This document shows, in pieces, positions 11,701 through 22,434 of a DNA stretch of 64,000 bases. Location: assembly GCA_029851415.1 (NCBI GenBank), contig CM056744.1, positions 86,894,907 through 86,958,906 of the forward strand, given 5' to 3'. The notes under the pieces were generated by a model. That model did no database searches. It worked only from the letters and a program-made list of their open reading frames with translations, and was not told the DNA's origin. This DNA comes from Eretmocerus hayati. Taxonomy: Eukaryota > Arthropoda > Insecta > Hymenoptera > Aphelinidae. Each line of letters starts with the position of its first letter. Within the stretch, counting starts at the first letter, position 1. A program made the position numbers and the translations under genes.

Positions 11701-12159
11701 TACAATGACGCCTAGTATTTGCTTGATTGAATTCGAGTTGTGAAAGTTTCCCAAACTCTTTCAACTAACTCCTTCCATCCATCCAAATCAATTCTCTTAT
11801 ACTTACATTGAAAGAATACCCTCTCAATTAAATACTTGTATTCAACAGGTGTGCCATTAGTTCAGCCTGTGGGTATACCAGTACCTCATATAACTGCAAT
11901 TGCAGCTCCACAACCGTACCCAGTTCACGTACCGGTATTACAACCTGTAGCCATACCAGTAATAAAGACTGTTGCGACAATAGTCGAGAAAAAAGTTCCA
12001 TATCCCATTGAGAAAATCATACATGTGCCAATTGAGAAACCCATACCAATCCATATTGAGAAGAAAATCCCAGTGTACGTGGACAAGCATCATCCGATAG
12101 ATATTCACGATCATGACATACATCATCATCCTCATGAATCACATGGATGGGATCGTTGA
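8771..12159 (+). CDS. Paralogue A: secreted EKxVPxPI-repeat protein
   Basis: Exons 9641-9708, 10897-11039 and 11849-12159 join with phases 2 and 1 and end in TGA. The first exon is uncertain. 8771-8794 (MSMMKNVQ, followed by GTAGGA) gives a 181-residue protein with a good leader; alternatively ATG at 9599 reads straight into exon 2, next to TATAAATA at 9582. Exon 2 encodes the hydrophobic leader core (SLFLNCLVIACASCASL). Exon 3 is Gly/His/Gln-rich and ends 'PIYKNIG', splitting the Gly codon. The last exon starts VPLVQPVGIPVPH and continues into octapeptide repeats ([32 protein letters not shown]). It closes with a His/Asp-rich tail. The acceptor of exon 3 could also be 9 bases upstream. The type is common in insect cuticle; the exact role is not known. 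Confidence 0.75.
9582..9590 (+). promoter_or_regulatory. TATA-like element upstream of exon 2 of A
   Basis: TATAAATAT precedes an ATG at 9599 that is in frame with the leader exon of paralogue A. A start about 30 bases downstream would lie after that ATG, which weakens the idea of a separate promoter. Confidence 0.3.
10080..10135 (-). repeat. GVPQG-like fragment (possible LINE remnant), copy 1
   Basis: Read on the minus strand this contains GGCGTTCCACAGGGATTTTG, which resembles the conserved GVPQG motif of LINE reverse transcriptases followed by a one-base loss. The segment aligns with 10390-10450, which carries GGTGTCCCGCAGGGATTTCG and the same break. Both are too short to classify. It lies in intron 2 of paralogue A. 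Confidence 0.3.
10369..10492. repeat. Short GC-rich element with CACCGGTT ends
   Basis: The ends read CACCGGTTATTGTA and its imperfect inverse TGATACAACCGGTGG. The inside is strikingly GC-rich compared with the surroundings and contains the second GVPQG-like string. It is probably a small non-autonomous element or a fragment of one. Confidence 0.4.
10513..10755. repeat. Foldback element in intron 2 of A
   Basis: GGGTGACGACAG at 10513 pairs with CTGTCATCACCC ending at 10755, and CGGAATTCATTCCTGCGA (about 10573) pairs with its inverse near 10677. Both arms also carry a 'CACGACACGACACC'-type run. No coding potential. Confidence 0.75.
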
Positions 12160-13650
12160 ACCTTTGGCGTGAGGATATCACGATCGAGTTCAGATGATTG
12201 AAACAATATTCATTACAATGCGGCAGAACATGGATTATCAAGAGATGTCTATCTGAGGTTCATAGCTTTTTGGTGATAAAGTGACTCGAGATCATCAGAA
12301 TTGACCGATATAACACAAGATGTCTTTCAAAATTCCTACGAATACCTATTCAGATGATGTTGTGGCATCTCAAAATGCCACTGTATGTACACGTATCGTC
12401 TACAAGACTATAAGATCTTTGTAATGTTTTAGATGATCATCGAATTATTCTAATAAGACTGAAGATGTGGATTGTGAATCTGAGCAAACTCAGAGAGAGA
12501 ACATGTAGTTCTTCAGCGTGTAAACTGAGGAGCTACATCTTCAAATTATTGACTCATTTGCCGAAAGTTGGAGCATGAAACGTATCTCTCTTGATCATTG
12601 ACGACTAAATCCTGAGCGACAGTTAGTGATTATTAGAAGGCTTTTGCTCATGAATTGACTGATAACGAGGAATTCTATGAGAAACTAACATTGTTGTTAA
12701 GCTATTAACTGATGTATGGCTCAAAGTTTGTCTAGATTTAGTATTTTGGTTGTTCATTGAGGGATGTCATTTGTGTACTCTTTGTCAACACGGTCACTGT
12801 TTTTCTGATGCCTAGAAAGTGATTCCTCCTAGCAATGTAACATATTCTTAATAAATTGTTGATCACAAATGCACAGCAAATTCAATGGTATCACATCAAT
12901 CCTGACAATCTTACCAAAACAAACAAACTCGAGACTTCTCTTAACCTTGATCTTGTTATTCTCATGATCTATTCTACGCCACCTGAACAGCAATGAGTGG
13001 TCAGAGAGTCTACGAGGGGATTGGGATACACCTTCGAGTGAAATCTTCAAAAATTCGCTTCTATTCATTCGCCAACTGTTCCCAGACCATACATGTATAT
13101 AGAATGATCAAATTGGCAAATCTATTTTTCATTTATACGCTAGAATAGGGAACTCTACCGCGGGGTAAAATTGGAAAATACTGAATAAGATGTGAACATG
13201 GATGGAATCGTAAAGCTCAGCGATTCGGAGATATTTTGATGTCTAAATGGAAAAGAATCTTTACAAAATACAGAATTAGTGAGCATTAGTATTTCTTAAA
13301 TGTGAGGGATATCCTCCTGCTGAAAAGTGCGTTCAGTGATGAATCTGGATTGGGATTCCAAGAATGAATCTTAGTTAGAGTCACCGGGACATCGCTTTAA
13401 CAAGTTTCGAAAAAATTTGAAATATTCTACAGAGACTTTCACAAAATTTCTGTAAGACTGAAAGATGTGATGACCTAGAAATATTGACCATCATAGTTCA
13501 GAAACATTCCCGCAAATTTTTGTGGAAAATGTCTAAGTTTTTGTGCCTTGTATTGAAATATTCAGCACAAGAGTAATTTCTGAAATCCTTCATGATGTTG
13601 CTGGGATTATTTGCGGATAATTTCAACGATGGTATCCCTGAGAAGGTTTC
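12160..13650. other. 3' flank and intergenic DNA after A
   Basis: This holds the 3' UTR of paralogue A of unknown length. An AATAAA at about 12850 is rather far to be its signal. No other coding sequence, RNA gene or clear repeat was recognised. Confidence 0.4.
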
Positions 13651-13654
13651 TTTA

Positions 13655-13803
13655 TGCGACGTTAACGCGGCCTCGTGGATGAGGTCCTTTCCTTCAACGC
13701 AGAAGGTTGGGTTTCGAATCTCGGCCGGCACCAATGTAAATTTTCATGAGTGCTTTTCGACGGCTTCGATGGTTCGGAACCCACCTCGAACTGTAGGCCC
13801 CGC
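13655..13803 (+). mobile_element. tRNA-derived SINE, truncated copy
   Basis: The head has an A-box-like CGCGGCCTCGTGGATGAGG and a B-box-like GGGTTTCGAATCTC, then GGCACCAATGTAAATTTT. Further on, GGTTCGGAACCCACCT and AACTGTAGGCC match the body of the full SINE at 38704-39019 read on its minus strand. The 3' part is missing. It is not a functional tRNA: the acceptor ends do not pair. Confidence 0.6.
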
Positions 13804-14593
13804 AGAATAACCTTGAAAAGAGGTTGAGAATGCGTTAATGAAAAAAATGTTACGGTTACTCAGAATACTTTGAGCTATGTCTTAGAGTAGTATGCGAATT
13901 TCTGGCTTCGATATCATTCTTTTGTAAAAAAATGCTTGTCAAGAAGTACTTTTCAGATTTTCTGGATGTTGCCGTAATCTCTTCAATCTCCTCATCTTGA
14001 GGAAATTTCGATGATTACTGTGCAAAAATTGTATCATCCCAATATAATGAGTAATCAATTCATTCCCTACTTGGAACGCAGCGATCACCTTGTACATTGA
14101 CATCACAGCTAAAGGAACAATGTTTACCTTACTTATAAGTATGTAGTTTCGTATCTTGAAATCCCGTATCTTTTGATTGATCTATCAATCTAGAGAATAG
14201 AGGTAGAGTAGGATAATTTTCATGGATGAAATGAGTATCCTTATAATTTTTTCCAAAATGTGTACACTGTTCTTCTTGCACAGGTATTGATCCAGTAAAC
14301 TGTGCAAAGCTTTCACACATGAGCTGTTACCAGTTTTACTATCGTACAAAACCAAACAATCAACTACAATTACAGTCAATTTTCTTTGAACAGTTTAGAA
14401 CAACACAAGAGCGTTGACAGTGAAAGGGGTATACCCCCGCTCAACGTCTTCATAAGACGTCGAATACTCAAATGATGAGCCAGTCCTTCCAGAACTGTCT
14501 CAAGTGTCTTTGCATGAGTCACAGAATAGAATCCTTGAAGATATATTGATCTGGATAGTTATCATCACAAGGTTTTTGAGGATATTGAAAAAT

Positions 14594-17000
14594 ATGAATG
14601 AATTCGTGAGTATACGCACACGGTACATGAATTATGTGATACTATTCTTAAAGTTGATCATAATAATTTAAGAGGAGAACTCATTGAGGGGTTACATATT
14701 TTGAGTTTCTATACTAACAATTTTTCATATTTTCAATTCTTATGTAGTTTTATAGCATCTGGATGAGAGAGGTAAACGATTTTCAGGAATGTTCCAAAAC
14801 TCCACAGTGTGCAGTTATCCTCCACCTCAACCCATTCACTCACAATGTTCATTATCATGAAAAAAATTTTTTTCTATCGATTTCCAATAACCGGCTATTC
14901 TTTCTTTCGGACACATCAGAAAGTCTGAAAGACTCCTAAAAAGTCTCTATTGATGCAAGGGATGCATCCAACCAAAGGCGGAGGCCAAATACCTGATTGC
15001 AAGCGAGGAAGAAAATAAAAAAAACAAAAAATCCCAATTTTGCCTTTTTTACTTTTCATTTTCACCAGGAAAATATATTCTGAATGTCAGTAATACATTT
15101 CTCGGTATCTCAAGCTTGCAATAATTAACGGGTTGAGTGTTCTACTGTATTCAATCCTTAGGATTCATGAAAAGTTTCATATTCTATCTCAGAATTTCAA
15201 TCAGTTTCAGACGTCTGTGTTATTATAGAGACAAGTCGTCCCTTCATGATCATTGATCCCAATCGTAATATACATAGAATTTTTTTTTTTTTTTTTTGAG
15301 TAGATTCATCTTAAAGGAATAAGAGATTTTCAAGCGTCTCTAAAAGTCATAATTCGACAGGAGCTCCAAAGTTAGAAAAACAATTTCTCTTTTACTCACC
15401 AAAACTTCTCTACTACTAACTGGGTAAATTATCCAAAGATCTAGCTACATTTCTGGAATCAATTACAGATATTATTGCTGACCATATCGACTTTGACGAA
15501 TGCAGTAACAGTTCCTATTCACGCTGCCCGAATATTCTTCCCCTTCTTAAACTACCCTCATGGGGCATACCTCAGGAATTCTAATCAAATTCTCAATAGA
15601 CTGGGTCAAGTGAATCGATTTGAAAATCTCAATGATGCATTAAGTAATCCTTACGATTATTACGACGATAGCACGAATAGCGACGATCAAAATATAGAAA
15701 GTGACCTAAGAAATCAAGGGCAGCAACAACAGCATAAACATACAGCTACTGCAAATGAATCTTCTGATGTTGATGATAATTCTGATGATAACTCTGATTA
15801 CGATTACGACCATCAGAATAATGGAATAAGTCAGCAACAATATCTTGTCCAAAGTGAGCCTGTTTCGCAGCATGTGGAGGTTATGCAACCAATAGCTGTT
15901 CCGGTTTTCAAAGAAATTGGTAAGGTTTCACAGTGGTATGTACAGTGAAAGTTTCTTACATTTTGGAATACAGAAATCTCCAGTACTTGAAGAAGTGTTG
16001 CCAATTGCATGACCTTGTACTTACTCTTTTCGTGCCTTGGATTTTCCATATGAATTAAAAAATTAGTCACAAGACAGTTTTTCACTTACGACTCATCGTC
16101 ACGATATTTTTTCATGATTGGGACTAAAAATGTTCAAAATGAGGATAACTCCTCTTCAAACGCCCTGAAAAAATTTTTTTCTAAGATCCAATTCCCTGAT
16201 GTAGAATTCACAATTTTTGAATTCCTGAAAGTATTTATTTTGTCAGTGAAACTCGATTGGATTCCTTCACATGACCATACGACTTACGATACCGTGCGAA
16301 ATGCTGGATTTGAATTCTTGATTTGTAATTGAATCAATAGTAAAAAGAAGTTCGAGAGAATGGGAATGAGTGAAATTTACTATGCAAACATTTTGATCGA
16401 GTGAAATGTTCCAGGGAGGATAAGCAGGATTTTCTAGATTCGCGTCCAATCTGTTCGATATCTTGAGCCTTCAAAATCTCTGATAATTTGGGAATATTGT
16501 GAACATAAAGGTTCCAGAATCAAAATTTCAATTCGAAATATTTGGAGAGATAGTATGGAGAATCCAATACTGAAAAACAAAACCCTGTCAAGAAAGACAG
16601 TCCAGTGTCATATTTCATGAATACTCATGTTACAGGTGTACCCGTACCACAACCAGTCAAGATAGACGTGCCACATCCAATAGCTGTTGGTGTACCACAG
16701 CCTTATCCAGTAGCTGTGCCTGTTCCACATCCTGTACCTATTCAAATTATCAAAACTATTGCAGTACCAGTTGAAAAGAAGGTCCCATATCCAATTGAGA
16801 AACAGGTTCCAGTACCAATTGAAAAACCAGTACCTGTGAGAATCGAAAAACATGTACCTGTGCCTGTTTACAAGCCTTACCCTATAAAAGTTCCCGTATA
16901 TAAGACGATATATCATCATGCCAAGGGATATGCACGAAATCATGGTCATGATTATAGTCAGCGTCGGAGGTATCGACATTTTCCTTATGGAGGAGCGTAA
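14594..17000 (+). CDS. Paralogue B: secreted protein with acidic insert and EKxVPxPI repeats
   Basis: Exons 15469-15919 and 16636-17000 join in phase 1 across a split Gly codon ('VPVFKEIG'), and a candidate first exon 14594-14605 (MNEF, then GTGAGT) completes a leader [17 protein letters not shown]. Total 275 residues. Exon 2 is unique among the paralogues: after the leader it encodes about 60 residues very rich in Asp, Ser, Asn and Gln with [17 protein letters not shown] runs. The last exon begins with VPxPxPV units, then four octapeptides ([32 protein letters not shown]), then [17 protein letters not shown] and an Arg/Tyr/Gly tail. The alternating Glu-Lys pairs separated by Val/Pro suggest an extended fibre-like chain. 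AATAAA at 17411 is a likely polyadenylation signal. First exon less certain than the rest. Confidence 0.8.
14800..15460. other. Intron 1 of paralogue B, low complexity
   Basis: It contains a run of about 18 T near 15280-15297 and several short A/T runs. No repeat family or RNA was recognised. Confidence 0.4.
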
Positions 17001-17410
17001 GAGTTCCTCAATAACTAGACAATTATCAGATGTTTTGACAAACTCGCTCAAATGAGACTGATAACGTGATTCTTGTGGGATATTGCACATCTAAGCCTGA
17101 TAATTTTCTTCGGAACTAATCAATTTTTTGATGTTTGGTTCTATTCATTGTATTAAACTCAGGAAGATTTTGTGATTTAGCATGAGCTTTTACAATTCTG
17201 TGACTCAGATTTGAGAACCCATGCTCAAAACTGATCTGGTGAGAATCTCATACAATGCAGCGGTGAAAGTGCTACATAAAATCAGTGCAACTTTTTTCGA
17301 TTCCGTTTCGTGAGTGGAGTAAATGTCATTACCACAGAAGTTTCGTAGAGACTTCTCTCAAATTAGGCCTCATCATACTTGTATCCGAGATTCCGTTGGA
17401 ATAACTTTCT

Positions 17411-17416
17411 AATAAA
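17411..17416 (+). terminator. Polyadenylation signal of paralogue B
   Basis: AATAAA, 411 bases after the stop at 17000. It directly abuts an ATG that opens a 20-codon signal-peptide-like frame. Confidence 0.45.
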
Positions 17417-17479
17417 ATGAAAAGTTTCATCTTATTGTTCTTGGCACTCCTACTTTTTTTGCAGTGCAAAGAACGCTGA
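17417..17479 (+). other. Orphan signal-peptide-like mini ORF
   Basis: ATG at 17417 opens MKSFILLFLALLLFLQCKER followed by TGA. It has the form of a perfect signal peptide and nothing after it. It may be the remnant of a lost paralogue, or chance in T-rich DNA. The TTTTTTTGCAG inside it also resembles a splice acceptor. Confidence 0.3.
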
Positions 17480-19100
17480 GTAGCTCATCCAATGTAAAAC
17501 AGGAAGACGTTAGGGCTGGATAGACTTTCATTCGTTTTATTGAGCTGTGTTAATGAGCTCGAGTTTTGTATAAAATCACAATATGAATTATAGTAATATT
17601 CATGTCGTTACTCAGCTTCACAGGTTATTTCATGCAAAAAAAAGGACAGCTGTATGTTGGTATTTCATGTACGTTTCTCTTGCAAGAACCAAGTTACCAG
17701 TAGTTGTTCGATCTGATTATTTCACGGTTGAAACCAATACGCATGATCGCCGCACTATGGATAGTTCTGGAGGAAACATTCAACTAGCTGAAGGGAAATG
17801 GTTGAATTTGAGGATTGATTCATGACATTTTGAACCAGTTTTTACAGTGCAATGAGAGCATAGAAGCATTCCAATCATTTTTCGTTTGCTTGATATTTTC
17901 AGATGGTTTGAGAAATGCACTTCAATCGTGCGCCTCTTGTATGATCCTATGTGCATTACAAGTTCACAATGTATTTTGGAAACGGAACCATATGTGGGAA
18001 TGAAATTATCATTCATTCTTCTAGAACAAAGCAGTGATGGAGTCTTGAAATTCTGATTCTTCAACTAGCTCCTATATAACTAGCCCTACGTTGCACAACC
18101 CAATCCTCTTCTCCTGGAGTATCGAGATACCACTCAATTATTGTATAATTACAGTCGTGGGTGTTGTCTCCTTAGACGGTATCATACTATGGATTTCCTG
18201 AAACTTGTCATGAAGACATTGGTCATAACTCTTATCGATCAAAACTGATAATAAATTTTTCCATGAAATCATACACTTACTACCATAAAAAGTACAAGTG
18301 CATCAATTTAGTAGTTTGCATAGAAATGGGTTTGTTGGGTAAATTGTGCATAACGAATGAGCTCACGTACGTGTTTAAAACCTAGGCATATACGGTTGCA
18401 TCGAGCAAATTCATATACCCATGTAATTACATATCCGTGTATGCATAGCTTTCACGGTGATTTTCGACTTAAGCAGTTTGGAAATTACCATGGAAAGTGG
18501 AGCTTTCAGCTATTGAATGAAGTTTCAATGAAAAGATGCGGCGTTGAAACATAACAGTTATTAATATAATAATGATTTGGAGCGATGGGCGTTGTTTTGT
18601 AGAGGAATGTGTAAGATCGATTAGCCACATGATGAAGAATTATGGCTCCGAAACATGTCTTGAAATTGATAGACGTGACATTTTTTGATGTCGATATTTT
18701 TTGCTCATTCCTGAAGAACAATTTACCCCAAGTTGGTTTTGAATCAAGTCCCGCAAATGAGTTTCGGCTGTATGTGAAAAAATTGCTAAATTTTAAGTCA
18801 CTAGCATAATTGCTCTCTCAGTACCGCTTGTTTTGCTGGTAAAAGTTGAAGTCAGCGGTTTCTACAGTACTTCCGTAGCTAAGAATGATATCAGTGAAAT
18901 GATGGGCAATGATTAATTTATGGTATTGAAGAGAGGTTTCTTATGAAGTTCGTGAAGATGACATTTTATTGAGCTGATGCCTATGATAGTCATAATTATC
19001 CTACAGCCCGTTTACCACTCATCAACCTCTCATCCTACCCGCCCTACCAATAACCTGACGATCTATCAAATCTCACGCGCTCCCACCCATGACCCACATG
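17480..19100. other. Intergenic DNA with no supported gene
   Basis: Several short frames occur but none has splice sites, a leader or a motif. A TATATAA near 18072 and ATG at 18189 (MDFLKLVMKT) hint at an upstream exon but nothing joins to it convincingly. Confidence 0.4.
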
Positions 19101-19124
19101 TAATAAATATTAGCCAGGCCAGCT

Positions 19125-19960
19125 TAGTCCAGCTTAGACCAGACTATCCCAGACCGTACAAGTCCATCCGAGTCCGTACCAGACCGTCTCAGACTATACT
19201 AAAACACTCCACATCGTATCAGGACGTCCCAAATCTAACAGGCTGTTTCATGACGTTCCGGATCGTTCCAGATCGTACCAAGCTGTTTCAGACCGTTTCA
19301 GACAATAACAGAATATCTCAGATCATTCTAGACCATTCCAGACCATCCCAGATTGTACCAGAATGTCCGAAACCTAACAGACTGTTTCATACCGTTCCAG
19401 ATCGTCCCAGATCGTGACAGGCAGTAAACATTCAGCTCTTGACCGTTCCAGATCGTACCGTACCATCCAAGACCGTTCCAGAACATTCCAGACCACCCTA
19501 AATTGTACCAGGCTGTTTCAGACCGTTTCAGACCAATGCAGAACGTCCCAGATCATACTAGATCGTTCCAGGGAAATTCACCCCGTTTCAGACCGTCCCA
19601 GATTGTATCAGAACGTCCCCAATCTAATAGACGGTTCCAGACCGTTCCACACCGTCCCAGACCAAGACAGGCTGTTTCAGACTGTTCTTGACCATCCTGA
19701 ATCGTACTAAACCATGTCAGTCAGTCCCAGATCATAACCGACCATCCACGACCGTTTCAGACCACCTTAGACCACCCCATATCGTACTAGGCTGATTCAA
19801 ATCGTTTCATATCGTAACATCACGTCCCCGATTGTGCAAGACCGTTTTAGACCGTTCTAGATCGTAACAGAACGTCCCAGATCGTACCATACAGTTCCAA
19901 ACCGTACCAGACCATTCCACGCCGTCCCGGACCATTCCAGACCGGGCCAGACCATCCGCC
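19125..19960. repeat. 10-bp minisatellite (CCAGACCGTN)
   Basis: The degenerate decamer CCAGA(C/T)CGT(A/T/C) repeats about 80 times. Examples are CCAGATCGTACCAGACCATT and TTTCAGACCGTTTCAGACAA. Because 10 is not a multiple of 3, all frames cycle every 30 bases; the open frames at 18977-19417 and 19414-19710 arise this way and are not genes. Confidence 0.9.
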
Positions 19961-20387
19961 CTCTCAACCACCTTAGCACACACTCACGAAACGGTCTATG
20001 GCCCATACGACCACCCATTATACTTCACCTTTTCCACGCAGGCAACCCAATACGTAGGATTCGGCCGGAATAGTTTTGACTGGGCGTTCAATTATTGTAA
20101 TCAGCGAAAGTTTCATGGGAGCAGCAGGGTTACCAATGTAACAATTCTCTTTGAGTTCTTTTGATTCACAGACAATTTTCTAAGCATCAATTGTCTGAAA
20201 GCTACATTCTGGATTAAATAGATGTGTCCTTTCCCTACAGCAAATTGATCATCCCATCACATCAAATTTTTTTGATCCAACATCCATTATGTATCTCATG
20301 GGGATGGAAATTTTATATCATCTCACAATTGTTTTTGAAAATGAGTTGGAAAAATCGCATCCCTTTCATCCTAGTTGAATGATCAAA

Positions 20388-21375
20388 CACGGTGCTCGGG
20401 AAAGGACGATAGGTTAAACAAAATTGTCACCAAAAACTGAACACGTGGTGATTTAGTACTATGCCCGAGGATCAAAATCCCGTTTCAACCGAAATGGAGC
20501 AATCCCCTCTTTTGGAATGCGAGCTTCATTCCTATTTTTACGTGTTAATCAAATGGAGCTTTTTTGAGCAACATACTTGTCGAGACAATAACGGCTCCCA
20601 AAGCCCATAACTTCCATGAATCTCAATGTTTTCCAACGTGCTTCAACTTATTTCAAAGCTTATTCAAAGACCTTCAAAATGAGCTAATGTGAGCTCTAAT
20701 TCAACACAGTAGACTTGAGCCATCCCAGGAGTTAGGAGCTCGAAAAGTCTCAAATCGTTAGAAGAAGAAATCTCGGGTATTGATTCAAAGTGAGGTTCCT
20801 CTACTCTTCTTTGTTGAAATGAAACTCAGTCCAGATCATTTTGAAGATTTTAGAACTAGCTTTAAAATGAGCTCAAGTACATTGGAAATAATTGGGATAC
20901 GTTTGAGTTATAAGCTTTGGGAGCTGCTCTGGTCTTGACAAGTAAAAATGCTGGAACAGCTCCATTGATTAACACGTAAAAATACGAATCAAGCTCGCAT
21001 TTTAACACGTTCACTGCGAAGGCAGTTTTTCGTAATTTTTGGTTCGTCTTCATCTCGGCCCTCATTCTCCGATTGAGGCAAGTATACAGGAAAAAATCCT
21101 GTTCTGGCTTATTATTTATGCTCTTCACAAACTGAAACGCCTACGAAAATGCCTATTTGAAAGATTTTTCGGACAAATATAAATCAGCAGAGATTGAAAA
21201 AGAAAATCTCGTGGGCCCTACCGGTGGGGCCCATCGCAGTGAACGTGTTAAAAAAGGGGATTGCTCCATTTCGATTGAAACGGAATTTTGATCCTCGGGC
21301 ATAGTACTAAATCACCACGTGTCTAGTTTTTGGTGAAAATTTTGTTCAACCTATCGTCCTCTCCCGAGCACCGTG
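20388..21375. mobile_element. Foldback transposon with CACGGTG ends and 4-bp duplication
   Basis: The ends read CACGGTGCTCGGG and CCCGAGCACCGTG and are flanked by CAAA on both sides (20384-20387 and 21376-21379). The arms pair through GATTTAGTACTATGCCCGAGG (about 20451 and 21293) and GGAGCAATCCCCT. A separate TTAA-ended element (21002-21251) is inserted in the right arm. In each arm CACGGTG is followed by exactly 23 bases and then ACAAAATT(G/T). The same terminal heptamer and 4-bp target duplication occur on the coding transposon at 48715-52809, so this is probably a non-autonomous relative. No transposase inside. Confidence 0.85.
21002..21251. mobile_element. TTAA-flanked MITE nested in the foldback
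   Basis: It begins TTAACACGTTCACTGCG and ends CGCAGTGAACGTGTTAA. The 13-base inverted ends inside TTAA duplications are what piggyBac-type insertion leaves. It interrupts the right arm of the 20388-21375 foldback, so it is younger. Related copies are at 24523-25620 and 54818-54908. Confidence 0.8.
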
Positions 21376-21551
21376 CAAAGTAGTGTTTGTGGGAATTGGC
21401 ATGAATTCTCAGATGAAGATGAAGCAACGAGAGCGGATGTGAGTTCTTCAAAATAAGTCGGATTGTAGTCAAAATTTATTGCATTTTCATCATATTCGTT
21501 GTAATTCAAGTGCATGCAATAACGCTCTGACCATTATTGAACGAGACATAC

Positions 21552-22434
21552 GGTACCGTCAACTGGGGTGACTGTGAGACAGGGGGGTAACATTGGGACA
21601 CCCCATGAAAGAGTGATTATTACGCGCGATCAGCAGGGCAGATAATCCGGAGGCTTTGGCACCTGTTCTCCCTACTTAGAGCACTGATGAGCAAAATTTT
21701 GCACCGGCGCGAAGGCCTCCAACAGCTTCTTATCCGTTTATAAACTAACTCCTTCAAAAGTACTTTTTCAATCCAACAAACAGTCTCACGGAAAATGAGT
21801 GTGGTACCGACCCTTGCAGGATGACTCCAAGGTGACTGGGCTAGATTTCACTTGTCTGTACACATATCTGGACGAATCCATTGTTACATTGGAGTATTTT
21901 GACCTAGTTTCCATTTTGTAACGGAAAAACTAAAAAGTATGTGTTTCCTCCTGTAAACCGGGGTAACTTTGGGACACGACTTTGAACGCCCATAAATCTG
22001 ACAGAGGATGTCCGAATATACTTTTATAAATGTCATTTGAAATCTGCGACTGTGAGCTTTCGATTGACCACGAACACAATGCAAGTCTGATGCGACTGGT
22101 ACAAGATATACAGGTTACAAGAGTTTCAAGGAGAATAATGCGACTTTTGTTCCAAAGTTATCCCAGTTGACGGTACCCGTAAAATTCCCAATATAATGTA
22201 TGCTGTCAAAGTTACCCCAAACCGGTTTAACTTTGGGACACGACTTTTAGCGCTCATATCTCCAACTAGAGAGGTCCAAATGCACTCTATAATCACCGCA
22301 ATCGAAAGCTGAAACTGTAAGCTCTTGATTAACTACACATGCAATGCCCCTTTGGTGTAAAAAGTACAAGTTGAACGAGTTTAAAGGGAGAAAATGCAAA
22401 TTTTGTCCCAAAGTTACCCCAGTTGACGGTACCT
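21552..22434. mobile_element. Element with GGTACCGTCAACTGGGG ends and internal duplication
   Basis: The left end GGTACCGTCAACTGGGGT is inverted at 22417-22434. Inside, two direct copies of about 268 bases each start TAACTTTGGGACACGACTTT (21964 and 22232) and end near CCAGTTGACGGTACC (22177 and 22434). No coding sequence. The superfamily is not clear from the ends alone. Confidence 0.7.

Noticed and set aside
16608..17090. 160-residue minus-strand frame opposite paralogue B
   Set aside because: It is the shadow of the Pro/Val/Lys exon, with Trp/Tyr/Asn codons arising from the reverse complement.
18977..19710. Two overlapping plus-strand frames as repeat proteins
   Set aside because: They run through the 10-bp minisatellite, where any frame without a stop in 30 bases stays open.
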